Assembly (NCBI GenBank): GCA_001414345.1 | Contig: LLCB01000406.1 | Location: forward strand, 1-43,273 | Reading direction: 5' to 3' | Origin: Hymenoscyphus infarciens | Taxonomy: Eukaryota > Ascomycota > Leotiomycetes > Helotiales > Helotiaceae | Length of the DNA stretch: 43,273 bases | Shown here: positions 12,828 to 23,891 of the stretch, piece by piece | Layout: every line of letters starts with the position of its first letter | How positions within the stretch are numbered: the first letter of the stretch is position 1 | Notes under the pieces: generated by a model | Database searches by the model: none | What the model was told of the DNA's origin: nothing | The model's input: the letters and a program-made list of their open reading frames with translations, nothing else | Made by a program: the position numbers and the translations under genes

Positions 12828-13223
12828 ATGAATTCTCAGGCCCTCTATCTCATTCTATTCATCCCGTTCTTGGGAGGGAATACCAAAGGATTCCCAATCA
12901 ACGCTACTTCCTCAGATGTAGCATTGTCCACGACCTCTTTCCTCAGTGCCACCTATATATCATCTGCTGGCCTGGCTCCGATCCCAACGACCCCTCCCAC
13001 CATAGCCAACGAGCCAACAGCGACTCTCGCAATCCCCACTTAAGCTGAGAAAAAGAAGGAAGACAATGACAACGAGGAAGCCCCGGATTCTCGACCGACA
13101 GTCGCACCTGATGGAAGACGCATCATTTACCTCAAGACTTGGCAAAAGGTCCTTATCGCTATAGTTGTCTTCGCTGGACTCTTCATGATAGCCTGTGATT
13201 TGTCATGGAGAGGTTCTTTTTGA
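12828..13223 (+). pseudogene. Small signal-peptide and single-membrane-span protein gene interrupted by one TAA
   Basis: An ATG in good context (12828) opens 71 codons: a hydrophobic signal-like N-terminus, then a Ser/Thr/Pro/Ala-rich stretch. A TAA at 13041-13043 stops the frame, yet the same frame stays open for 59 more codons to TGA at 13221. The continuation is protein-like: an acidic/Lys-rich linker, then a strongly hydrophobic segment (VLIAIVVFAGLFMIA) and a short basic-aromatic tail. Joined, this is a small type I membrane protein of about 130 residues with a Thr/Pro-rich outer part. The stop could be a nonsense mutation: CAA to TAA is a CpA-to-TpA change, the RIP type. It could also be removed by an unrecognised intron, read through, or be a sequence error. 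The gene faces the next one tail to tail across 336 bases, in which I see no further gene. No family recognised. Confidence 0.5.
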
Positions 13224-13559
13224 GACTGTGAAAACTAGTAGTGGGTGGTTGCTAGGTGCATACTGAGCTGAGAGTGGCGAAATTCTTTTTGTACTTCAAC
13301 ACCCCTCTTTAGATTGCTGATCGTCATTATTCATTCAAGATACTGGCCTGGTAGTTCATAAAATCGCTCACAAAAAGTTATTGCACCTTTAATTTGACCT
13401 CAATCTGTGATATTTCAATTTAATACTAACGTAAACATTATTTGATGTAAGCGAACCCCTCCAACCCCATTTAATCATATTATCAACACCAACAAAGAAT
13501 TGAACTGCCACCTGGGCCTCAACATTTCCCCTCAACTGTCTCTCCAAGCTGTAGAAATA

Positions 13560-15592
13560 TCAAGAGACTTTCCCACCTGTCAACTTCAAAAGCTGTTCCG
13601 CAGTTCCAAATGCAGCATGTCCCGTCCTCCTATCGACCTCAACATCGTGTTTCAATTCTCCAAACATAAGCTTATGCTGTTTCAGCGCCTCCGCATCGGC
13701 ACTGCTAAGAGATGTGCCTCTCGCAATCTCATCCAGCATCGGATTTCTGGTCGTTACCAAGATCTGACTGAATATTCCACCAGTGCGCATTCCAGTTCTC
13801 CTGAGAACCCAAACTCCGCTGACGAAGCCCATGAGAGAAAGAAGCAGTGCCGTGGAATAGGGTATCAAGAGGAACTTCGGATTGTAGTAATAGGCGAGGA
13901 TTTCTTCGGAAGAATAGCAATGCGTGGTTGAGTTGTAGGGGCTAATAGCAAGCGTTGAAAGAGTAAGATTGGTGAGTAGCTCGGGAACTGCAACAAGTAA
14001 ATCTCGGTTTGTAAACCAGAGGGATGCTTTCGATCCATAATTCGCATCGTCTGTATCGCTGGCGAGTGTTGTCTTCATTATGTTTGTTGAAGGAAGAGCA
14101 TATTGTGTTGTAGGTGATTTTTGCCAGCTTCCAACTAGATAATTGTCGAAAACTTCGCGAACTAGCATCGCGGAATTAATGCGCCACATCAATTCACTGG
14201 CGCCACCTGCGAGGGCTTTTGTGGAGTTCTGATTGAGGTAGAAAGAAATGTAGCCGATGTTGCTCTCTGTGGTGTTCAGATTCAAGAGTGGTCCGTTATT
14301 CATCAGTTTCGTCGTAAAGGTGGAGAGACCATTCGTGTAGTTGACGGTAACGTCGTATGTTGCATTGTAGGCGAGACAGCGCATTGTGTGATATGGTTGC
14401 ATCCAGTTGTTTGGGGCTTGTTCCTTCGTAGTGTTTCGATATGTCATTACCAAGGACATGGATGAATTTACCTTGTAGTCGGACGTTGCATTGTAGAACA
14501 GGAAACTAGTCTCATTGGCAATGTATGCCGGATTGGAAACGGGTTGACAGTCCAAGCCTGGGCCATAGAAGGAGTGTTGGAACGAGCAATTGGATCCGCA
14601 TGGAGACTCGGACCCCAAAATTGTGCCTTGTGCGAGAATCTGGCCTGCAAGTTTTGAAATACCCTCATTTGGTCCTGCTAGCGAGGTTGAATGGGGTACC
14701 CCATTGTAGAAACTTATATTCGAAGACGATGCGGCGAAAGTGGGTGCTGCGCAGGTGCTACCATTTCGAAGTACCAGCGAGCCAACCGTCAGACTGCCCG
14801 GAGCTAATATAGCTGAAATGGGGATAATCCAAGCAGCTGCAGCGAGAGCAGAGGCAAGTGGAGCGTTGATGAGTGCACTTGGTCCAAAGCTGAGCGGGTT
14901 ACTCGTCAGTGTAAATAGCTTATCGAGAAGGGATATTTTCATGGCTCTCTTGCGGAAGCTGAACCAAAGTACTTCTTGCAGTGCTGTTAAGATTGAAAGC
15001 GTGAAAGAAGACTTCACAAAAAAGGCGGCGGCAATACCAAGATTGTGACTCCAGGTCTGGGAGAAGATGGCTTGTGGCTTTTTATGGAGATATTGATATC
15101 CAAAATGATGTCCCAACCCCACCGCGGTACCTACAAAAATCAACACCAGCATGAAAACAATCGGTCTCCACCAGCTGCAGAAGATTTAGTAGTCAGTATT
15201 ACGATTTCTAGTAGTATGTCTGAGGAGATTGAGGTAGAAACAGGGCTGTCAGAGGTGGAAGAAGAGGAAGCAGTGTCTTAGTCCGTTTAAATAACCTGAA
15301 AGAGGGGGGGGGGAAACAAGGAGAACACCCACTACTTGCTACTCATGGCCTGAAATCCATGGGAATCTGCTGGGAAAGTCGGATATCTTTGCGGTTTGAA
15401 GGGCTTCTCCGATTGAGGTGGTGATTTCATATCGTCCGACAAAAAATGTACTTGGCCATCGCCGCCGTCAAGGTCCTTCGAGGAGTTAATTGATTTTGGC
15501 GTGACACTGTCGAGTAAGACATATTGAGGGTCGCTTGTTTTTTGGTTCGATGGCGGAGGTGTTTTGTGGTGGATCTGATCTTGGCTTGTCAT
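13560..15592 (-). CDS. Fungal multi-pass membrane protein with large N-glycosylated loop, unknown function
   Basis: Predicted 623 residues in two exons, 15592-15336 and 15174-13560. The 161-base phase-2 intron starts GTAGTG and ends CTGCAG after a TACTAA branch site. Residues 1-85 are polar and Pro/Ser-rich, probably cytosolic. Hydrophobic segments follow at about 89-112 (beginning WWRPIVF), 130-157, 185-208 and 520-544. Between the last two lies a region of about 310 residues with roughly a dozen N-X-S/T sites, so it should face the lumen or outside. After the last span comes a C-terminal tail of about 80 residues. The layout and the WRP..GHHF..Y start match a fungus-only family whose members are often labelled formylmethionine deformylase-like in databases; nothing here supports deformylase activity. 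The ATG at 15592 is chosen because the longer frame begins at GTG. The intron contains a run of ten C. An alternative two-intron model is possible. Confidence 0.75.
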
Positions 15593-17740
15593 TTCGAACC
15601 GCGATATTTCGAGAGAATTCTTGTGAGGGTATCGCTTGCTTAAGAAGAGAGCACACCTTGGCTTTTTGTATCCCACACCAAGGATCGCGAGACCCTGAAA
15701 ATCACAATTTCATTCAAACAATTATCAGTGGGCCCTGAAGTGGCATCATGGCTCGCTCGTTTACGCTGTATCCAATGACCTGCCGCTTACGTGGATTTAT
15801 TTAAGGCCAATAAACTCATGATTCCCATCAAAATGCTGAAGTGAGCTATGCACGTATGATATAATCCATGAATATAAAGTACTGATATGGGGTTGATATT
15901 TCGTACCAGAATTTCTGTTGTCGCGAATAGCCTTGAACGGGTGGGCGATTTGAGAAACTTCCTCTACGTGTACTAAAAAAGACGCCGTTTTAAGGCACAG
16001 GCCACCCCACCAAAAGATACCTACACTATAAGGTCAAATTAAGTCGTAAAACTAAAACAAAAATCTAAAATAATTCCTGAGACTATGATTAAAAGACTTA
16101 TGAAGTATAAGGGTTTTTTGTAGAGTAGTTGTTGTCATATGTTGGGATTTAGTTTCTGAGGTTTGGGTGCGGGTGGTGCTTGAAATCGGCGTCTTTTTTC
16201 CTATACGTAGAGCCTTCCTTTTACCCTGCCCAATGGGTTAATGCTCAAAGGCGCTAGTGGTGCTATTTAAGGCACATCCTGCGCCGCAGCGACTCTCGTT
16301 GGACAGACTTCACGAATTTTAGTGCTGGTTTCAACCCAATGGCATGCTGCGCCGCAATGCCCCATCTAGACAATTAGTTCGTATCGCGAGCATCTTCAAT
16401 CTCATCAAAGCCAGAGATACGGCGGCTGAGTCGAGCCCTATTTCTTTTTGGTTTGGCGGGTATCCGGTAAACCTTCCATTGAATTTTGAATTTTGTTTTG
16501 TTTACAAGTAAAGAGGTTAAGCGAACTCATGTGACGTAAAGCTGCTGTTATTACCCACGTAGCTTCCATCAAATAGCTCGTATGTTCGCGACCCCACCCC
16601 CCAACCCCCCTAGCCTAGAGTGGAAATCCTTTCAGACCCATTTTCCAACTGGCGGGTCTCAGATGCTGCTTAACGTCTATGAGAATAGACCTCGATTTTG
16701 ATACATTTGGCAAGTTGCACCACCCCGCTTCCTTGCCCTTTCCATTCCCCCCGTGGACTTTGGGGCTGTAAGAGTCAATGAAAGTTATCATTTATTTCAC
16801 TTTGAAAAGGTGTTTAGACGGCGAGACGTCTTACTGGGAAAGGGGGCACCATCAAAAGGAAACATGAGGAGCCTGTGGTGCGATGGAAATAATTATGTAG
16901 TATCCCGGTGAGAGTGCTTTCTTTTTTTAAACCTCAAAAAACCGGTAGGAGATTTGAAGAAAGAAGATAGTAACCCTTTTTCTCCCCGTCCAACTTTCTA
17001 ACTACACTCTTTTTTTTTTTTTTTTTGTAATCAATAGTCTATTTATCCGCTTTAGCGGATATGCAGACGCACTATTTAGGTCTAGTCTACAAATGTGGTC
17101 ACGAGCCATCAGCTCCGCATCCAGGGCTGATAAAAGAAAGACAAAAGAGACCTATAAATCAAATAAATCAAATAATCCAAACTCCAAGTGTAACCTCTAT
17201 CCCGACCTCGCCTTCCGATCCAGTACATGTTGTATTACAATGTAACAGCCCCTTTAAGGGCTCAGTTGGTACAAATAACAATCGTCTAAAAGTGCCGCTC
17301 TAGCCGTCCCCTTTGTAGTGCCTCTTATTTACAGAGGCGAATATGTTTTGGCGTATACTGCAAATTGGTCTAAAAGACCACTTACAAGCATGAAAGAGAC
17401 AGTTTTAGGTATGAGTTTGCTGTTCTAACTACACTCTAACATCCACAAACCCCCAGTCACGCCCCACAGCCTCTCACAATTCTCAAATCCTTTTCTTGAA
17501 ATTCTTAAATAAGCAAAACTCTATCAATCAACTAAAATGGTCTAATCAATTAGTGGGTAGGTTCATCAAAATACGCTGAGAATGGCGATCCACCTATCAG
17601 GCTTAGAAAAGTAAGAGGCACAAGCTAAGCCTTTCGTACACCTACATCTTTCGGCCATGCGAAATGGTCTAGGATATTAAGAGCCTCTTCTTCCACGATA
17701 TGTTGTCTCAATATTGCCTCATAATTGAGACCAAAAGGCT
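15593..17740. other. Gene-free stretch upstream of the membrane-protein gene
   Basis: Ordinary to moderately AT-rich DNA without a credible gene; the only sizeable frame (17061-17303) does not begin or read like a fungal protein. The left end should hold the promoter of the minus-strand gene that starts at 15592. Visible structure includes a long poly-T run at about 17011-17027 and the hairpin-like TCCGCTTTAGCGGA at 17048-17061. TGCGCCGCA occurs twice, near 16278 and 16347. No tRNA fold could be found, although the GGCTCAGTTGGTACA near 17260 resembles a tRNA D-arm. Confidence 0.45.
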
Positions 17741-19535
17741 GTATTTAGATTAGGCATAGACATCGATATTATTAATAGAATATTAGAGAGGTATACGATA
17801 ATAAGCGTACTATATTAAGTAAGCTAATAATATATTAATAATCGTCGCTAAGCTATACTAAAGCTTAGAAGAATATAAATCTAGGTCTATTAACTAATAG
17901 AATTACTTTATTCACTAGTATCTAAGCTCTTTTAAAGTTTCTTCTTATAACGCTAGATAATACTAGTTTAATCTTAATATTATAGTATTAATAAGATTAT
18001 TTAATACTATAACTCTATTTAAGATACTACTATTTAGTTTCTAGTCTAAACTCTTTTAAAAGAACTCTATTAGAATATATAAAATCTTATCTAAAAAACT
18101 TTATATCTTTTTAACTTTTATAGATAAACTAACTCTTCTACTATTATAAGAACAAAGATTATTACTAATTAAGCTTTTAAAAGCTTTTAGTTTTACACTC
18201 TTATACTCTTGTTATATAATAGTAGACTATTATAAGAAAATAGAGCTTTATTATACTTAGACTAGATATAAGTTTACTAAGAGAATTAGTTATAATAATA
18301 GAAAACTATAAGAGATACTACTAGAAGGAATATTTACTAACTCTATTAATAGAAGAAGTATTAAAAGTATATAAATTTTCTTAAGTAGTATTTAAATTAA
18401 TATTTAAAATACTAATAGATTTATAGAAATAGTAAACGTCTCTAGCTCTTATTACTTACTTTTATTACTAAGAATAATCTCTTTTCTAACTTAGTTAACT
18501 AGATAGAGAATCTTATACTTTTTACTTTTCTCTTTTTTATCTTACTATTAATAAGAGAGTTATATAACTAATACTATCTAGGCAAAAGTGTTTTAAAAGT
18601 TAAATTATAAGAGTATATTAAGTATAAAGAGAGAATACTCTTAATAACTAATAGATAAGCTAGTAATAATAAACTTACTTATATTATAGTTAGAATATAG
18701 TATTCTAATAATAATTTTATACTTTATTCTACTTTATTTAATTTTATTAAAGTAACTAATATCTTATATATAACTAACGTCTTTATTACTAGACTCTTTA
18801 AAGTAACTAATTATCTTATTATTACTAAAGTAGTATTCTTAGTAACCTAAGATAATACTAAGCTAAATAATAATATATTTAATATTTTTAAATAAAGGTT
18901 AAGAATAGATAGAATTTACTTAAAAATAAGAAGTAGATAAAGTACTTAAACTATAAAGTTATAAATATATATATATAATATTATTAATTAATATTTATAT
19001 AATTTAACTTTATATATATATTTAGTAATACTCTACTACTAATCTCCTAGTATTTAAAACTATTAAGACTATATTATAAAAGTATTCTTAAGAATATATT
19101 ATTTATAATAATAAAGCTTACTCTTAATTTAATAATAATTCTAATAATCTTAAACTCGATACTTTTTATAAAATCTAGTAATTTATAAGAAGTTTTAAAT
19201 ATAAGAAGATACTATAGAATTAATTAAAAAATATCTATTATAAGAAGAATATTAAGTCTCTTAAATTAGTATATAATATATCTATAAGTTAGAATTCTTC
19301 TAATTATATACTAAAAGTACTACTTAAACTAGAGATTATAATTAAGTTCGTTTACTAGTATAAAATACTTTTAAATAATAACTTAGCTACTTTATATAAA
19401 AGATAACTTTCTTTAATCTCTTTAGATATTTTATAGTATAAAAATAAGTTAAGAAGTATTCTATACTTTATAATATAGTTCCTTAGTACTAACTTAATCT
19501 CTAGATAGCTTAGAATAAGTACTTAATTATAAAGT

Positions 19536-19567
<32 letters not shown>

Positions 19568-22120
19568 ATAGAAAAGATAAATTTATATTATAAGAAGTAT
19601 ATATATATATATTAAGTATCTATTTTAAGTATAAATAATCTATAATAATACTTAAGCTATACTATAATCTCTTTATAAAACTACTAGTAGTATTAATACT
19701 CTCGATTATAAGAGATTTAAGTCTTACTTTTAATACGTCTATATTAATTATAAAAAACTATAACGTTTATCTATATAATTATAAAGATAAGAAATATAAG
19801 AATACTACTATAAATAAGAAGAGATTTGATTTAAGTAAGTTAAAAGAAGAGAAAGAGAAAAAGAAAGAGAAGATATAATAGATAAACTCTTACTTTAGCT
19901 TTAAAAAAGGTTATTTACTAATCTATATTATATCTAAGAATAAGATAGTTTAGTAGCTTATAGAAGATATAATACTTATTAACTCTAAGTTAGAAATAGT
20001 ATATTAATATCTTATTTCTAAAAGAGTTAAGTATTCTATTATTTTATAAATTATACTTAATTATCTTATAATTTTAGCTTTACGTTCTTCTTCTAAGCGT
20101 GTTTTTAGTAAAACTAGAAACCTTATATCTTATATAAGAGATATTTAATTAGTAGTAAGACTATATAAGATATAGTTTACTTATAAAGTTAGAATATTAT
20201 ATTAGATATAAATAATAAGATTAAGCTCTAATTTAATAAAAAGAGAGTTATTATTAAATATAATAATTAGTATTTACTTTTTCTATTAAGTCTATTACTT
20301 TTATAAATTTTACTTTACTTTTTTACTACTTTTTACTATTTAAAACTTATTTTAAAATCTTTAAATTTAGATTTTAAAACACGATATTACTATTTATAGT
20401 TACTTTATTTACGAGAATAAATATATTAGCTTTAAGTAATCTAATAATAGTCGATAATATATATCACGATATTTATAAGAAGTTTTATAATAGTATCTAA
20501 GTCTAATCTATAGATTTTACTTAGAAGTAAAATATTAACTATAATATTATATAAAGACTCTTTTTAAAAATACTTTATACTTTAATCTTTATAATTTAAG
20601 AGTTCTCTTCTAGAGATTTATAAGTTAAACTTAATTTCTTCTTATTAGAGAGTAAACTAAGAATCTCTTTTAAAATATACTAGTTTAGATTCTTATATAA
20701 GTATTATATAAGGTTTAAGAGCTTATTAGTAAAGAAAGAGAGATAGTCTAAGAGAAGCGAGAGATAGCGTATATTACTTAGATAAGTCTAAAAGATAGTA
20801 TTATTAGACTTTATAAAGTTAAAAGCTAAAAGTTTAGCTTTATAGTTTTATAAGTTACTATTATAGACTTTTAGAACTAAAAACAGACTCGAAAAAAATA
20901 GCTTTAGCTAAATCTAGTCTTTAAGCTTTTCTAGCTAAGTTAGTACTTCTATTTATCTTTTTTCTTATATTTTTAGCTATTCTATATTCTATATAATTTT
21001 TAATTAATTCTTTTCTTTCTACTCTTAGATAGTTTTATTCTTCTATTTCTATCTAGTAGTAAGAATAGAAGATAATAAAGTAAATAGATTTAGATAGTTA
21101 AATTCTTATTATAATTTCGCTTTAGTAGACTATTTTTACTAGCTAGATTAGCTTTTCTATTTCTAATCTCTCTTTTTAGCTTTTCTAGCTAATCTAATTC
21201 TTATTTTATAATTATTCTTTCTTTTCTATTTTATCTTATAAGAGAAGTTATTATATTCTATTATATTCTAATAACGCGAGATATTCTTTCTTATTCTAAT
21301 ATTTAGAAGTGTTTAAGTATAGAAATTTGAAATACTAGCTAAATTCTCTAACTCTTTTAACTAAATCGTCTACTACTAATCTAATTAAATACTCTTATTA
21401 TATATATATAATAAAAACTCTCTATTTTAAAAGATAGTAATCTAGTTTTTAAGATTAGAGTTAGTTAGAGCGAGAGATAAAAGTTAGTAATATATAATTT
21501 TATACTTTAGTAGTATTCGTAACTAGAAAACGTTCTAATTTAGTTAGATTAGATACTTTAGTTAAAAGAGAAGAATTTAATAAAACTTAAAAATATTAGT
21601 CTAGAAAAATTATAGAAATAAGATGTTCTTAGGTTCTTCTAAACCTTCTTAGATAATACCTAGATAATCTCGTATAATCTAAGAGAGTAAGACGTACTTA
21701 GTCGAGTATTCTTAGCGTTATAGTGAGATAAGATATACTTAGCTAAGAAATCACTACTATACTAATATAGACATTTTAGACTCTAGATACTAGTTATATA
21801 TTAAAAATAAAGCTTTTCCTATTATCTTCTTAGTATTCTCTTATACGTGTATTTAAATTCGTCTTATAGTTATAAGTATATTAGATAAGATAGCGTTCTT
21901 ATAAAGTTGCTCTATCTAATCTAAGAATAGTGAAGAGGCTACTATTATAGTCTTCTAAGTAAGTAGAACTTGCTTCTAATTCATCTTTTAGTAGAGAGTT
22001 AGTAACCTTTTATATTAATATATTTAGTAGGTATATTTATAAGAGAAAATAAAGTATAGTTATTTAATAAGAATTTAATAAAAAAGTATTAGGTTCGTCT
22101 ATTTTAGTATATTTTTAAGG
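17740..22120. repeat. AT-rich RIP-mutated block
   Basis: About 4.4 kb of AT-rich DNA with pervasive TpA and hardly any CpA/TpG, and stop codons in every frame. It is presumably one or more transposons mutated beyond recognition by eye. A GTA microsatellite of about ten units lies at 19537-19568. Normal composition returns near 22125. The borders are not marked by any terminal repeat I could see. Confidence 0.75.
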
Positions 22121-22441
22121 CTAGATAATGCTTACGTACGAGCTCGTGACGCCTGGAATACCCGACCGAGTATGTAGAACGGTGCCTGGTTCTCTTATAT
22201 CTATTATATTGCGCTAAGTGAGCCAGTGGAAATCCGGTTTTTATCCATTTCACTTGCTAGATTCCTGATGATGCTGTAAAGCGCGGTGAGAGAGGTGATA
22301 AATAATTTTCATATCATGTTGTGTTGAAACAGCTCAACTACCTCCCTCCAAGTTCGGCAACAATTGATAAAAGTTTACCAACGAGGACCAATAAACTACT
22401 ATCCGTCGTCAAGATCTGAAAAATCTCACAGACACGTACTC

Positions 22442-23557
22442 TCAAAATCGAAGGTTCTGGGATATTCCCGGCTGAATAGTTTCCAATTGATCAACCAATT
22501 GAGCCCAGATCTTTCTTTGCAAAGCCAACCCGTCTGCTCCCTGAACCAGGGGACCTAGTCTGCCCACTGTATTAGTATATCAGTCTAAAAGATGAACGAG
22601 GTAATGTACGTACTCCGAAACGACACCATCGGCCATGTAAGCCCCATTGCTTTCTTCACCAGCGGCGACCGCTGCCACAATAGTTCGACTCCCGACTTCC
22701 GTATTGCGTGCAAGAATTGCGGTCATCACTTTTTTCATTATTGTCTCGGACCCAGAGGATTCGCGGTGGAAGTCCGACTTGCAAAGCCCCGGTGTTAAAC
22801 AGTTAATGATAACAGTAGGGGTTTTGTTGTTTGGAATGCAGTGGGAAGCGAGTTCTCGTACACCAAAGACTTGAATGAGCTTTGACAGGGCATATCTGAT
22901 GCAAAATATTAGTATTAAAAAGTGTTTGGGAAATCAGTTGCATGTTACTTACCTTTCCATGCCCATTTCCGAATTTTGATCGTTTAGAGCGACAAAAATG
23001 TCCTTGCTATTGCGTTCTGGAAAGTTGGCGATGAAGTGGGTATCGGATGCTACAATAGATAGTCTTGGAAGAGTGTTGAATTCCAACGATGTTTGTTTGA
23101 GTTTTGGCAATAACCCAAAAGCCAGAAGAAAGGTACCAATGACGTTGGTGGTGATTGTGGACTCATAGCCTGCCACAATCTTGAAGTGCTTTGTAATAAA
23201 ACCTGCATTCTCAACAACGGCATCCAGCCGACGAAGCTCTTTTGCTCGGGCACAGAAAGCTTTGATGGATTCGTAAGACTGCATGTCCAAATCCCATACC
23301 TCAATGCTCTCGTCTGCTTTGCCTGTACTTTCAAGAATGGATTTCTTTGCGGATTGGCCTTTTTCTCGGTTGCGGACGGCGAGAATAATGAGCGCTGCAT
23401 TTAAGTGAGAGAAATGGCGAGCTGCTTCAAGTCCAAGACCTGTGTTTGATCCGGTGACTATGATTGTTTGGCCAGAAAAATCCTTGGTAGGCGATGGAGG
23501 TGTAACAAACAACTGTGAGTATAGCAAGGAAGTAAACCAGTTCAAGTTGAACCCCAT
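22442..23557 (-). CDS. Short-chain dehydrogenase/reductase (NAD(P)-binding Rossmann fold)
   Basis: Predicted 334 residues in three exons: 23557-22953, 22895-22614 and 22559-22442. Introns of 57 and 54 bases start GTAAGT and GTACGT. The second ends at GGGCAG rather than the earlier ACAG, which lies too close to the TACTAAT branch site and gives the wrong phase. The protein has the cofactor motif TGSNTGLG (35-42), the structural NAG (117-119), a Ser in VASD (171) and the catalytic pair Tyr203 and Lys207 in YALSK. The tyrosine is restored only by splicing. It ends with a helix of the type LQRKIWAQLVDQLE seen at the C-terminus of fungal members. Such enzymes oxidise or reduce alcohols and ketones; the substrate is unknown. 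The frame is open up to an ATG at 23698, but the Met at 23557 has AAA before it and matches the usual family start. It is transcribed away from the adjacent Zn2Cys6 regulator. Confidence 0.9.
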
Positions 23558-23891
23558 TTTGGACCTAGTGGAATTGGTAGATAGAGGATCTCGAATACTC
23601 TGCAAGCCAGAGAAGAATAGGTAATCACGAAAAAGGGTTGGATTTGAAAGAGAAGGATGCAAGAACAGCTCGTTGGAGGTCCAGAAATAGTGGCTCATGT
23701 TGTGGCAAAAACGTCACCACTCATGTTTGAGTTCGTCCGCCCGGACCAGTTTCTCCGCCGGCCCTGCGATGTCCCAACACTATTGGCTGATACTATTGTA
23801 TGCTTTGTCACTGTAGGATAAGAGGTCTACCACAGGGTTGGCCGCTTCTTCGTCCATCTATCCATCCATCTTTTCGTCCGCTCATATAAAA
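23558..23891. promoter_or_regulatory. Shared promoter of the SDR and Zn2Cys6 regulator genes
   Basis: These 334 bases separate two divergent start codons and must carry both promoters. Two everted CCG repeats lie 18 bases apart, start to start: CCG-CC-CGG at 23737-23744 and CCG-C-CGG at 23755-23761. Everted or inverted CGG/CCG triplets are the usual half-sites of Zn2Cys6 dimers, so the regulator encoded next door may act here on itself and on the SDR gene. That is inference; neither site was tested against chance occurrence. Confidence 0.5.

Noticed and set aside
13500..13931. 143-codon plus-strand frame opposite the 3' end of the membrane-protein gene
   Set aside because: Antisense shadow of a well-supported minus-strand exon; it starts at TTG.
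17048..17300. Possible tRNA, suggested by a D-arm-like GGCTCAGTTGGTACA and a nearby hairpin
   Set aside because: No acceptor stem, anticodon stem or T-arm could be placed at the right distances.
22561..22618. SDR reading continuing past 22614 without a second intron
   Set aside because: That frame stops after a few residues, whereas splicing GTACGT to GGGCAG gives a C-terminus typical of the family and the usual length.
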